From Streptomyces spiramyceticus (GTDB lineage Bacteria; Actinomycetota; Actinomycetes; Streptomycetales; Streptomycetaceae), in assembly GCF_028807635.1 (NCBI RefSeq), contig NZ_JARBAX010000001.1:4947501-5011500 (forward strand): DNA of 64,000 nt, written 5' to 3'. The position numbers and the translations under genes were made by a program. A model generated the notes under the pieces. That model saw only the letters and a program-made list of their open reading frames with translations, searched no databases and had not been told where the DNA came from. Positions 44,219 to 52,250 of the stretch are shown here, piece after piece. Numbering within the stretch: the stretch's first letter is position 1; each line of letters starts with the position of its first letter.

Positions 44219-44758
44219 TTAGATCACCTCGTCATCCGCCCTGTCCAAAAACGCCTCGAAGGCTTTCTCGTACTTTTTCATCCAGTGGTCAAACTTGTCG
44301 ACGTCAAGGGGCTCGACCCCTTGCATGGAAAATGCCACCATCTCGCTGAGCCTCTCGCGGGGTGGAACTGTCCGGGCCAACATTTTCCTGGTTTCTGTCG
44401 TGCCGACCAGCCGCGACGTCTGCTCTGCCTGTACCAGCTTGGTGAGTGCAGGGACGTAGTGGGTGTTGTGCCGTTCCTGAGTTTCCTCGTCCGTCGCCTC
44501 GCCGATGAAGTTCACCACGCTGCCGATCTCAGTCCTGAAGGACTGGGAGCTCGTCCCCACCTCTGCGTATGCGTTCCGTCGGACATCGGACTGTCGCGCA
44601 TGCTCCGTCGCATCTTGCGCTCTCTCCGCTTGGATGAAGACCAGGACGCTGCCCACCAGGCCGACCGCGGCCCCGATCAGAGCTCCGCCCAGCGCGGCAA
44701 AAGCAGGGCTTTGCCGCGCCGATCCCCTGCCGTTCGGATTTCCTTGATCTTGTTGCAT
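44219..44758 (-). CDS. Hypothetical protein with one N-terminal membrane helix
   Basis: A 179-residue protein starting MQQDQGNPNGRG, with a single membrane helix FAALGGALIGAAVGLVGSVLV and a charged helical cytoplasmic domain of about 130 residues (ERAQDATEHARQSDVRRNAYAEV). The type is common near mobile elements and defence genes in Streptomyces; no family recognised. ATG 44758. Confidence 0.6.
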   Translation of the reverse strand: MQQDQGNPNGRGSARQSPAFAALGGALIGAAVGLVGSVLVFIQAERAQDATEHARQSDVRRNAYAEVGTSSQSFRTEIGSVVNFIGEATDEETQERHNTHYVPALTKLVQAEQTSRLVGTTETRKMLARTVPPRERLSEMVAFSMQGVEPLDVDKFDHWMKKYEKAFEAFLDRADDEVI

Positions 44759-44837
44759 GGAGCTAGATGTACATCTGAATGCGAACCTCAACGCCATGGA
44801 CGCGCGGTCATTCGGCTTTCAGACGAACCTCAGGGCC

Positions 44838-45230
44838 CTAGGAGTTGTCGTCAACGCATCACGCCCACATGAGGAGCGATGCGAGGGTGACGGCTGCTTG
44901 GTAGGACTCGGCGGTCTTCTCGTACCGGGTGGCGATGCCACGCCATTGCTTCAAGCGGTTGAAACACCGTTCCACAACATTGCGGTGCTTGTAGACCTGC
45001 TTGTCGAAGACCGGAGGACGGCCGCCGAGGCTGCCGCGCCGGAGACGTGAGCGGGCCGCACCCGCGGCCGCCCCGAGCTGTCGGCGTACACGTGAACGTG
45101 GCTCTGGCAAGATTTTCGTAGCCGGCGACAAGGGCTACAGCTCGAAAGCCATCCGCGCCTGGCTGCGGTACCGCAACATCCCGCACACCATCCCCGAGAG
45201 GGCCGACCAGGTTCGCAACCGTGCGCAGAT
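44838..45230 (-). pseudogene. IS5-family transposase, rearranged partial copy
   Basis: Bases 44838-45041 are essentially identical to the left end of the intact IS5 element at 49899 (CTAGGAGTTGTCG end, transposase C-terminus ERCFNRLKQWRGIATRYEK on minus). Bases around 45045-45070 match a more internal part after a deletion; 45110-45230 encode the middle of the protein (DKGYSSKAIRAWLRYRNIPHTIP) on the opposite strand. A recent copy was thus deleted and partly inverted. Confidence 0.85.
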
Positions 45231-45287
45231 CATCTCGGTGACACGGTGGGCAGGTCCGCATAGCGGGCAGCCTGTGGCTGTGCTCTG

Positions 45288-45840
45288 TTGAATTGGCAAG
45301 TCTGTTACCTCAGTTGGCCAATGTGCTGGTGGTCTCGGCCGATGTCTCCGATGCTGTCGTGGTGGTCCGCGCCCGCACGAGGTCCGGTGTTCCAGCGGGA
45401 TGTACCGGATGCGGCCAGACCAGCGCGTGGTGCCACAGCCGCTATGTATGGCGCCTCGCCGATGTCATTCGGGAGGTCGGCCTCTGCGCATTGACTTGTC
45501 CGTACGCCGCCTGTACTGCGAAAGCCCGACTTGCCCGAAGTGACCTTCGCCGAGCAAGTGCCGGGGCTGACCGTGCGTTACCAGCGGCGCACTCCACAGC
45601 TGCAGCGCCTGGTAGCGGCCGTCGGTGTGGTGCTGGCCGGCCGGGGCGGTTCCCGGATGCTGCGGATCCTGAACGTCGCGCTCGCGGTGCACCGTTCCGT
45701 CTCAGCTGATGCGGGTGCCGCTTCCGCCGCTGGAGACACCGCGGGTGCTGGAGGTAGAAGACTCGCTGGGCTGCGCCGTCTGCATCCCGTCCGCCGGGGG
45801 ATCGATGACGCAGCAGGTGCGGCCGGTGTCGTGACCATCG
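45288..45840 (+). pseudogene. ISL3-family transposase, degraded N-terminal half
   Basis: Pieces CTGCGQTSAWCHSRYVWRLAD and, in another frame, TFAEQVPGLTVRYQRRTPQ and GRGGSRMLRILNVAL match the zinc-finger and helix-turn-helix region of ISL3 transposases. Frameshifts break it and the DDE half is missing. Confidence 0.75.
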
Positions 45841-46429
45841 TCGATCTTCCCTGCGGATCCCAGCCACGTGACGCTAGTACCGACGCACTGCTCGAAGTCC
45901 CGGTTTGCCAGATTGATTCGACGAGGACCTTGCTGCCCTTGGTGGCCCAGGAAGACCGCAGCTGCGTAGTCGCTGCGGCTCCATTAATCAGCGCATTTTC
46001 GAGAAAAGGTCATCCGGAGGCCGAACTGTCGATTCACCACCATATTTTCACCACGGCCCTCCTGTAACGCGCCTGTAGGGCGGCTCTCGAGCCACCAAGA
46101 GTGCTGGCCGCATCCGGCCGCAGCCGCGTAGGGCACGCGCCCACCAGGTGCCGGGATTGCCCGCCCTCGACGGGGTGCTCCGCGCTCGGGGAGCTGGCCT
46201 ATCGAGGTTCACTCGAATGGGGTAATGCCGCGAAGTGCGGTCTCGCCGCGTCTGCAGCAGATGCGGCCCTGGTGATATGCCCGCTCGGTTTGCCAATTGC
46301 ATGTTCCGGTGTAGTGATCGTGTGGACGGGGTGTTGCTGCTTCGGCGTGCCCGAAGCGGTGTGTTCACGGGTGACCTCGCCTTCGTTGATTGGTCAAATA
46401 CCGAACACGCCCAATTCTAGGAGTCTGAT
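45841..46429. other. Region without a recognised gene, upstream of toxin operon
   Basis: No supported ORF. The last 100 bases are AT-richer (TTGATTGGTCAAATACCG around 46386-46403) and probably hold the promoter for 46430. Confidence 0.4.
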
Positions 46430-47503
46430 ATGGCCCAGCAATCGATTGCCCACCCCCGCACGCCGCGGACTGCGGACTTGTCTCCGCGTGCGGTGCAGCG
46501 TGCGTGTGAAGAACTGACCAAAGCCGCCTCCCAGGCGCGTTTCACCTCCATGCTGCTGGAGCAGCAGCGGAGCGTGACCGGCCTCGTCGAAAAGGCATCG
46601 GACCGGGGCACCGTGGAGGACCTGCAGCACAAAATGCGCGGGTACGCGCGGGACTTCCTCGGCACGCATGCGAGCAACGTTGGCAAGACACTAGACGCAC
46701 TTCAGGACGTGGCGCTGGACATGGGAACCGCGCTCGGCCGGCAGGAAGCTCCGGACCTGCAGTCGGCCTCGCAATCCGCCGGCCGCGCCGGCGAGGAGGT
46801 CGGGCAGGACGCAGAGGAACTCGAGGGGCACCAGCAGGATTCCCAGAAGGCGGCGAAGCAGCTCGTGGACGTCCTCGATGCTGGCATCAAGCGCCTGGAA
46901 AGCGACAGCATCAAGAACCTCGAAGAAGAGATCCGCTCCCTGGAGCAGAAGATCCTGGATGAGTTCGACAAGATTTGTGAGGCGTCGGCGAAGTTCGGTC
47001 GAGGGATCAGCAAAATTCTGGGGTTCGTAGTCAACAGCATCGCCGAGGCCCGCGCCGCCATTTCGGGCAGCGCTGCGGGGGCGGCGAAGGAGAAGAAGCC
47101 GGACGCCAAGTTCCCCGGGCTTCCAGTGGACAGGGACCCGCAGAAGGGCGCGAAGGATACCAACGAGGCAAATAAGGAAATCGCGGATGCGGAGGCGCGC
47201 ATTTACCGCCACACCCGACTTCTGCGGCAGAAGTACATGGAACTGGCGCGCGCCAACGAAGCGCTCTCGGCTGGCGTCGGGCTGCGGATTGCGTTGTCGG
47301 CCCATAAGGACACCGTGCAAACGGTGCTGCGCCAGCAGCATGCCGTCGCCCATGCCTGCTCCGCCCTCGAAAAGACGTTCGCGGAGACGGCTGCCAGCGG
47401 GCAGCAGGTGCCCAAGGACACGTTGCACTCGGCTCAGACCCAGTGGGATGGCTTCGGGAAGCGCCTGCTGGGGCTGACCAAGTCCCTCAGCAACGACGAC
47501 TGA
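46430..47503 (+). CDS. Putative alpha-helical pore-forming toxin component A
   Basis: A 357-residue almost entirely helical protein with long heptad-like stretches (about residues 20-175 and 245-350) split by a short hydrophobic segment (GISKILGFVVNSIAEARAAI, about 190-210) and a Gly/Lys/Pro loop. This is the ClyA-superfamily pattern (ClyA, Hbl/Nhe, XaxAB). No signal peptide. ATG 46430 with AGGAG six bases upstream. It is followed by a second protein of the same build after 59 bases, which suggests a two-component toxin. Assignment is by architecture, not by a strong sequence match. Confidence 0.65.
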   Translation: MAQQSIAHPRTPRTADLSPRAVQRACEELTKAASQARFTSMLLEQQRSVTGLVEKASDRGTVEDLQHKMRGYARDFLGTHASNVGKTLDALQDVALDMGTALGRQEAPDLQSASQSAGRAGEEVGQDAEELEGHQQDSQKAAKQLVDVLDAGIKRLESDSIKNLEEEIRSLEQKILDEFDKICEASAKFGRGISKILGFVVNSIAEARAAISGSAAGAAKEKKPDAKFPGLPVDRDPQKGAKDTNEANKEIADAEARIYRHTRLLRQKYMELARANEALSAGVGLRIALSAHKDTVQTVLRQQHAVAHACSALEKTFAETAASGQQVPKDTLHSAQTQWDGFGKRLLGLTKSLSNDD

Positions 47504-47562
47504 TCTCACACGCCCGGCGAGGGCCGGGACACCCGGCCGACCTCACGAGAGAAGGCACGCGC

Positions 47563-48675
47563 ATGAGCACGACTACCACCCCCGCTAAGGCCACCAACCC
47601 GGCTGGAAGCCTGCACCAGGGGCTACAGACCAAGGGCACCAAGCTGGCGGCGATCCAGACCTACGCCAAGAGCCTTGAGGCCCAAGGGCACGCCGTGTTC
47701 CGGCCCGACCTGGTGCCGCAGACGGTTCAGGACAAGCTCAACCAGACCCTCGATCAGGCCAAAATCGACGCGGCCGAACTGCTCGGGCAGACCATGAGCC
47801 AAGCGGACCATACCCTCAGCGCAGTGGAGGACTTCTGCATCAGCCACAAAAATCTCGTCGACCGGTTCCGGCACGAGAACAACCCCGAGCGTATCCGTGA
47901 CGACATCGAGAAGATGCGCACCGCGATCGAGGGAGCTCCAGGAGCCACGGGGTATGCGCAGGAGGCAGAAAAATTGAAGAAAGCCCTGGAAAACGCTCGC
48001 CAGAAGTTCTCCGGGCATGCGGTGGTATTCCAGGACTCGGCGGGCGCCATCCGGATCGCTATCGAGGTCCAGCAGAAGACTCTCGACCGATTGGATGTGG
48101 AACTGGCGGATCTGGAGAAGAAAATCCAGGCAGCAGTGAAGAAGCTCGTGGAGGGCGGAGTGCTGGCAGCTGGCGGAGTCGTGGTCTTCGCTATCGGCGC
48201 CTGCATGGGTCCGTGGGGCGCCCCACTCATGATCGCCGGAGGCGTCTTGGTGGTGATCGGTGCCGGCAAGATCGCCGACGCGGTATATACCATGATCAGC
48301 CTGCAGAAGCAGAAGGAGCAGCGCCTGCGGGACAAGGCCGCCGTCCAGGCGGACAAGACGCAGCTCGAAGCATTCAAAAAGACCCTGGAAGAACTGTCGA
48401 CGAAGGCCGCCGAGGCAGCTTCCGCCGCCCAGGACATGAAGATGGCCTGGGGTGGTCTGCAGAGCCAGCTGGGCAGGATGGCCCGCCGACTGAACACCCC
48501 CAAGGACATCAAGGACATCGCGGACAGCGCTGACGTGCGCGCGGCCGACGAGTGGCGCAAGAAGCTCGAAACGCAGACCAGCGTGATCCGCAAGCAGTTC
48601 GACGGCGACGTGGTCACCAACACCAAGAAGCAGACCAGCGAAATCATGGAGGAGCTGGTGGGCACCAAGGCCTGA
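47563..48675 (+). CDS. Putative alpha-helical pore-forming toxin component B
   Basis: A 370-residue helical protein. Long amphipathic helices (about residues 25-195) lead to a strong hydrophobic hairpin of about 45 residues (LAAGGVVVFAIGACMG, APLMIAGGVLVVIGAG, about 206-240) followed by another long helix pair. A central membrane-inserting hairpin between coiled-coil helices is the hallmark of Hbl-B/NheC- and XaxB-like pore-forming toxins. No signal peptide. ATG 47563 after GAGAGAAGG. It forms an operon with the preceding gene. Confidence 0.7.
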   Translation: MSTTTTPAKATNPAGSLHQGLQTKGTKLAAIQTYAKSLEAQGHAVFRPDLVPQTVQDKLNQTLDQAKIDAAELLGQTMSQADHTLSAVEDFCISHKNLVDRFRHENNPERIRDDIEKMRTAIEGAPGATGYAQEAEKLKKALENARQKFSGHAVVFQDSAGAIRIAIEVQQKTLDRLDVELADLEKKIQAAVKKLVEGGVLAAGGVVVFAIGACMGPWGAPLMIAGGVLVVIGAGKIADAVYTMISLQKQKEQRLRDKAAVQADKTQLEAFKKTLEELSTKAAEAASAAQDMKMAWGGLQSQLGRMARRLNTPKDIKDIADSADVRAADEWRKKLETQTSVIRKQFDGDVVTNTKKQTSEIMEELVGTKA

Positions 48676-48853
48676 AATACCCCGACGGATCGGCGCCACC
48701 GCATGGTGCCGACCCGTCGTGTATCTCGCGCACGGCCAGCAGGGTGGTGGCACGCACCAGGCAGGAGGACCTGCCGCGGGTGTTGGAGTCGGTGGCGCCA
48801 CAGCGCGGCCGGCGGGAAACGCAGCGGCCGCATCGGGTGGCCGCTCACAGCAC

Positions 48854-49258
48854 ATGCAGACAGATACCGGATCCGAGTGGGAGACGGTCTTCGTCGACCC
48901 CATCGGGCAGGTGGTGCAGCAGCGGTGGGCGGACGCGGTTCTCGCGGTGGCCTTCGAGGAGCTGGAGCCGGTGTCGGCGTTCCCGGTGGTACCGGGGCGG
49001 CGGTGGGGGCCGGTCAGTGGTGGTCGGCCACGACCGGCCGGGCATGTGGCCTGCGGGTCGGCCGCGATGCGGGCGCAGCTGATGGTGCTGGACCGCGAAC
49101 CCGAGGTGGTCGGCCTGGCCGGGCGGCCGGCCCGTCTGCTGTGGCGGGACGCGCGCGGCCAGGTCCGCTCGTGGGTGCCGCAGCTCTTCGCCCGCCACCG
49201 CGACGGCACCGCCGATCCCCGGCAGAGTCAAGCTGAAGCGGTTCATCACTGGTTGTGA
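48854..49258 (+). CDS. TnsA-like endonuclease subunit, probably truncated
   Basis: A 134-residue protein (ETVFVDPIGQVVQQRWADAV, GHVACGSAAMRAQLMVLDRE, EVVGLAGRPARLLWRDA, RSWVPQLFARHRDGTADP) resembling the first half of TnsA-like heteromeric transposase endonuclease subunits. The family core after the DGTA segment is replaced by an unrelated tail and stop, so the nuclease active site is probably incomplete. No TnsB/TnsC partner is nearby. Confidence 0.5.
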   Translation: MQTDTGSEWETVFVDPIGQVVQQRWADAVLAVAFEELEPVSAFPVVPGRRWGPVSGGRPRPAGHVACGSAAMRAQLMVLDREPEVVGLAGRPARLLWRDARGQVRSWVPQLFARHRDGTADPRQSQAEAVHHWL

Positions 49259-49358
49259 TGGTGCGCGAGCATCAGGACGGTGCCCTTCTCGCATACAGGG
49301 AACAGGGCTAATGAACACGTCGAGAACGCCTGCTTTCCGACAAGGAGTAGTGCAAAGC

Positions 49359-49637
49359 ATGATGCGTACCCTTCGCAGTCTGCTGCCTGTTGCAGCGATG
49401 ACCCTGCTCTGCCTGGGTGCGGCCGCCCCGGCCGCACCAGCCGCCTCTGCCTACACGACATCCACGCCCCATTCCGTCACCATCCCCTGCACACCATCCG
49501 CCGCCCAGGGCTCCATCGCTGTCGGCCCTTGCCCTCTCGACCCCCTTGCCTGCCACAGGGCATGCAGGGCGAGGGGTAGTACAGGCGGGTTCTGCGGCGG
49601 GCTGCTTAAAAGGGAGTGCATTTGCTACAGGGCTTGA
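49359..49637 (+). CDS. Secreted defensin-like peptide (CS-alpha-beta cysteine pattern)
   Basis: A 92-residue precursor. A Sec signal peptide covers about residues 1-31 (LLPVAAMTLLCLGAAAP, cleavage near ASA/Y), then a Thr/Ser-rich propeptide and a C-terminal domain with six cysteines spaced C-x6-C-x3-C-x9-C-x7-C-x1-C: CPLDPLAC, HRAC, RARGSTGGFC, and KRECICYRA. CxxxC plus CxC with a GxC gamma core (GGFC) is the defining pattern of CS-alpha-beta defensins such as plectasin and insect defensins. It is basic. One extra cysteine lies in the propeptide. Codons AGG, AGT, ACA and AAA are unusual for Streptomyces. AAGGAG at 49342-49347; start ATG 49359. Confidence 0.8.
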   Translation: MMRTLRSLLPVAAMTLLCLGAAAPAAPAASAYTTSTPHSVTIPCTPSAAQGSIAVGPCPLDPLACHRACRARGSTGGFCGGLLKRECICYRA

Positions 49638-49640
49638 TCA

Positions 49641-49900
49641 AGTTCCGTAGGTGTCCGGATCGTTGGTGATACCCAGGACGGGGAGTGCTCGTTGGGGCTC
49701 GTCGCGGATCGCCCGGGTGGTCTTGGCGATGTTGTCGGATCCGAGGGTTTTCAGCACGCCGATGGCGAGGTTGCGGAGGGTCGCCATGGCCCGTGGTGCG
49801 GTCCCGGCGTGGACGGTGGAGGCGTCCTCGGCAAAGGTGACATCCCTGATGTGGTGCGAGGAGTTCTCCACTCCCCAGTGCCCAGACAGCGGAGCGAGCT
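49641..49900 (-). pseudogene. ISAs1-family transposase, C-terminal remnant
   Basis: Reads ENSSHHIRDVTFAEDASTV, then APRAMATLRNLAIGVLKTL and ALPVLGITNDP, the C-terminus of ISAs1-type transposases. Upstream part removed where the IS5 element inserted at the CTAG (49899-49902). Confidence 0.8.
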
Positions 49901-49919
49901 AGGAGTTGTCGTCAACGCA

Positions 49920-50419
49920 TCACGCCCACATGAGGAGCGATGCGAGGGTGACGGCTGCTTGGTAGGACTCGGCGGTCTTCTCGTACCGGGTGGCGATGCC
50001 ACGCCATTGCTTCAAGCGGTTGAAACACCGTTCCACAACATTGCGGTGCTTGTAGACCTGCTTGTCGAAGACCGGAGGACGGCCGCCGAGGCTGCCGCGC
50101 CGGGCACGGTTGCGAACGTGGTCGGCCCGCACCGGGATGGTGTGCGGGATGTTGCGGTACCGCAGCCAGGCGCGGATGGCTTTCGCGCTGTAGCCCTTGT
50201 CGCCGATGACGTGAGCGGGCCGCACCCGCGGCCGTCCCGAGCCAAGGCGCGGCACCCGTATCGCATCCATCACGGCGGTGAACTGGGTGCAGTCATTGGT
50301 ATTGCCACCCGTGACCACCAGGGCCAGCGGGCGGCCCAGGCCGTCACAGGCCAGGTGAATCTTGCTCGTCAGCCCGCCGCGGGACCGTCCGAGTGCCGGG
50401 TTAGGGTGCCCCCTTTTCG
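49920..50419 (-). CDS. IS5 transposase, orfB part
   Basis: Open to 50636 in this frame; the transposase part begins near 50419 with RRSKRGHPNPALGRSRGGLT. The DDE core has GNTNDCTQF, HVIGDKGYSAKAIRAWLR and RNVVERCFNRLKQWRG. Made as a fusion with orfA by programmed frameshift, presumably near 50400-50430. Confidence 0.8.
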
Positions 50420-50770
50420 AGCGCCGGCCGCATGCTGGTGGGCGCGGACGATGCTGGAGTCGACCGACACCAGCCAGTCGATGTCCCCAACCGCGTCCGC
50501 CCGCGCCTGCGCGGCTCGCAGCATCCGGTCGAACGTGCCGTCCGCAGCCCAGCGGCGAAACCGGGTATGCAGGCTGGCCCAGGATCCGTACCGCTCGGGC
50601 ACGTCCCGCCAGGCCACCCCGGCACGGAACTTCCACACGATCCCGTTGAGCATCATCCGGTCATCCAGCCGAGGCCGCCCCATCACCCTCCGGGGCAGCA
50701 ACGGCTGCACGAAGTCCCACTCGACATCGGTCAGTTCATGGCGACGTATCACCCGACCATGATCCACCAA
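50369..50770 (-). CDS. IS5 transposase, orfA part
   Basis: A 133-residue first part of the transposase: RHELTDVEWDFVQPLLP, RPRLDDRMMLNGIVWKFR, WRDVPERYGSWASLHTRFR and the first catalytic Asp in WLVSVDSSIVRAHQHAAG. GTG/ATG start at 50770. Overlaps orfB, as in other IS427-like elements. Confidence 0.85.
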   Translation of the reverse strand: MVDHGRVIRRHELTDVEWDFVQPLLPRRVMGRPRLDDRMMLNGIVWKFRAGVAWRDVPERYGSWASLHTRFRRWAADGTFDRMLRAAQARADAVGDIDWLVSVDSSIVRAHQHAAGARKGGTLTRHSDGPAAG

Positions 50771-50794
50771 CCAAGATCACATTGACGACAGACC

Positions 50795-51877
50795 CTAGCG
50801 GACGTTGAGGGCGAGGGCCAGGAGTGCCGCCGAGACCTCGCGGATGATGTGTTCCGCCTCCGGGTATGGGGGCTGGAACGAGGTGCCGCATTCGATCGTG
50901 TAGCCGAGGGTCTTGGTGGCGGTCGGGGTGGTGAAGTGGCGGCTGTAGGCGTAGTCGTCGCTGGTGCCGGAGGTGGGGTAGAGGCCGTACGCCGCCTCGA
51001 CCCCGTAGTCGACGCCGCGCACTCCGTGTACCGCGTCGTTCATACGCCCGGCCAGTTCGACGGCGGTCTTCAGGTCCTGGTGGGGGATGAACTCGCCGAT
51101 GTCGTCGTCCTTGCGGCCGCGTACGGCGTCGAGGGCGGGGTTGCGGAAGTTGTCGGTCGGGCTGGTGGACTGGTTCCGGTCCGAGCCCCAGTTGTGCAGG
51201 ATCACGGGTACGGCGCTGTGGACGTCGACGAGCCAGCGGATGCGCGGGTGGGTGTCGAGCGCCCAGACGATGTTGCGGGTCTCGGGCTCCGAGGCGGCGG
51301 ACGGGCCCCGGTACATCTGCGGGTCGCAGGGGTTGTCGGAGGTGTGGACGTCCGCATCGGGGGCGAACTTGGCGGTGTGGTCCCAGAGGAAGTCGAAGTT
51401 GCGGTTCAGGTCCACGCCCGCGCAGGACGGGCCACCGTGTCCGTGTCCGTGTCCGGCCGGTGCCGGGCGGCGGTTCTTGCGCCACATCGCGTTGGCCGTC
51501 TGGCTGTAGGCGCGGCCGTCGGGGTTCACGCACGGGTAGAGGAACAGGTTGAGGCCGTCGATGACGTGCGTGACCTGGGCGGCCGTGTAGGACGTCGAGC
51601 CGTAGCCGAGGCCGGTGCCCAGGCTGTGCGCCTCCAGGAGGTCCGCGGCGAGTGAGACGAGCGCATCGGGCGGCACCCATTCGCGGGCGTGGACCCCGCC
51701 CAGGATCAGAATGCCGTCGACGTCGTCGGCCGGCCGGGCCCCGATCCGCTGCAGGCGTGCCGTGCGGCCCTCGTGGGTGGGGTGGGGCGGGGTGAGGACC
51801 TCCGTCGCCCCCGGGTAGCCGGCGTGCAGGTTGCTGATCGCCGATTCGATCTCGGCCACGTTGAGGTACACGGTCAC
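50795..51877 (-). CDS. M14-family zinc carboxypeptidase
   Basis: A 360-residue metallocarboxypeptidase. HAREW (zinc His and Glu), the substrate Arg in LNRNFDFLWD, and the third zinc ligand in WLVDVHSAVPVI; the catalytic Glu is in YTIECGTSFQ. No signal peptide with GTG 51877; a longer start at ATG 51946 would overlap the upstream gene. It is the last gene of a coupled operon with an S8 protease and a small protein. The TAG stop lies in the CTAG duplicated by the IS5 insertion. Confidence 0.9.
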   Translation of the reverse strand: MTVYLNVAEIESAISNLHAGYPGATEVLTPPHPTHEGRTARLQRIGARPADDVDGILILGGVHAREWVPPDALVSLAADLLEAHSLGTGLGYGSTSYTAAQVTHVIDGLNLFLYPCVNPDGRAYSQTANAMWRKNRRPAPAGHGHGHGGPSCAGVDLNRNFDFLWDHTAKFAPDADVHTSDNPCDPQMYRGPSAASEPETRNIVWALDTHPRIRWLVDVHSAVPVILHNWGSDRNQSTSPTDNFRNPALDAVRGRKDDDIGEFIPHQDLKTAVELAGRMNDAVHGVRGVDYGVEAAYGLYPTSGTSDDYAYSRHFTTPTATKTLGYTIECGTSFQPPYPEAEHIIREVSAALLALALNVR

Positions 51878-51911
51878 TCCGTCCGGACGCGCGGGTTGTC
51901 GGGTCGCGGTG

Positions 51912-52250
51912 TCACTCCTTGCGGCCGAGCCCTCGGGGCAAGGCACCCCGGGCCGCGAAGCGGTCGCCCTCGCCGACCTCCTGCTTCCTGGCGTGCCAGT
52001 TCTCCGTGATGTTCTCGACCGCAGTGATGTTCACCCGTGGTGCCGACCTGGCGGATCTGGCCGAGTCGAGTTGGTCCTGGCGGAAGTAGAGGTCGAGGCC
52101 GAGGCCGGCCGCGGTCTCCCGGGCGACGGGGCGGCAGCCGGTATCGGGCCGGGTCTCCTCGATGAACTTCCGCAGTGCCTCGGCGTCTTCGGCGACGACA
52201 TGGCAGCGGAAGACCGCGGGGACCTCGTCCGTGCCGCCCGTGTCGCTCAT
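51912..52250 (-). CDS. Small linker protein of protease operon
   Basis: A 112-residue protein starting at ATG 52250, whose ATGA overlaps the protease stop. It begins EVPAVFRCHVVAEDAEAL; VNITAVENITENWHARK follows later. No motif recognised. Size and position suggest a protease inhibitor, chaperone or adaptor for the two peptidases. Confidence 0.65.
   Translation of the reverse strand: MSDTGGTDEVPAVFRCHVVAEDAEALRKFIEETRPDTGCRPVARETAAGLGLDLYFRQDQLDSARSARSAPRVNITAVENITENWHARKQEVGEGDRFAARGALPRGLGRKE

Larger units (their letters stand above)
49899..50798 (-). mobile_element. Intact IS5-family element with overlapping ORFs
   Basis: Bounded by CTAG target copies (49899-49902 and 50795-50798) and imperfect inverted ends (TGTCGTCAA near both ends). 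It encodes two overlapping transposase frames: orfA at 50369-50770 and orfB ending at 49920. An identical left end at 44838 shows recent movement. Typical for the IS427-like group, which makes the full transposase by frameshifting. Confidence 0.88.
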
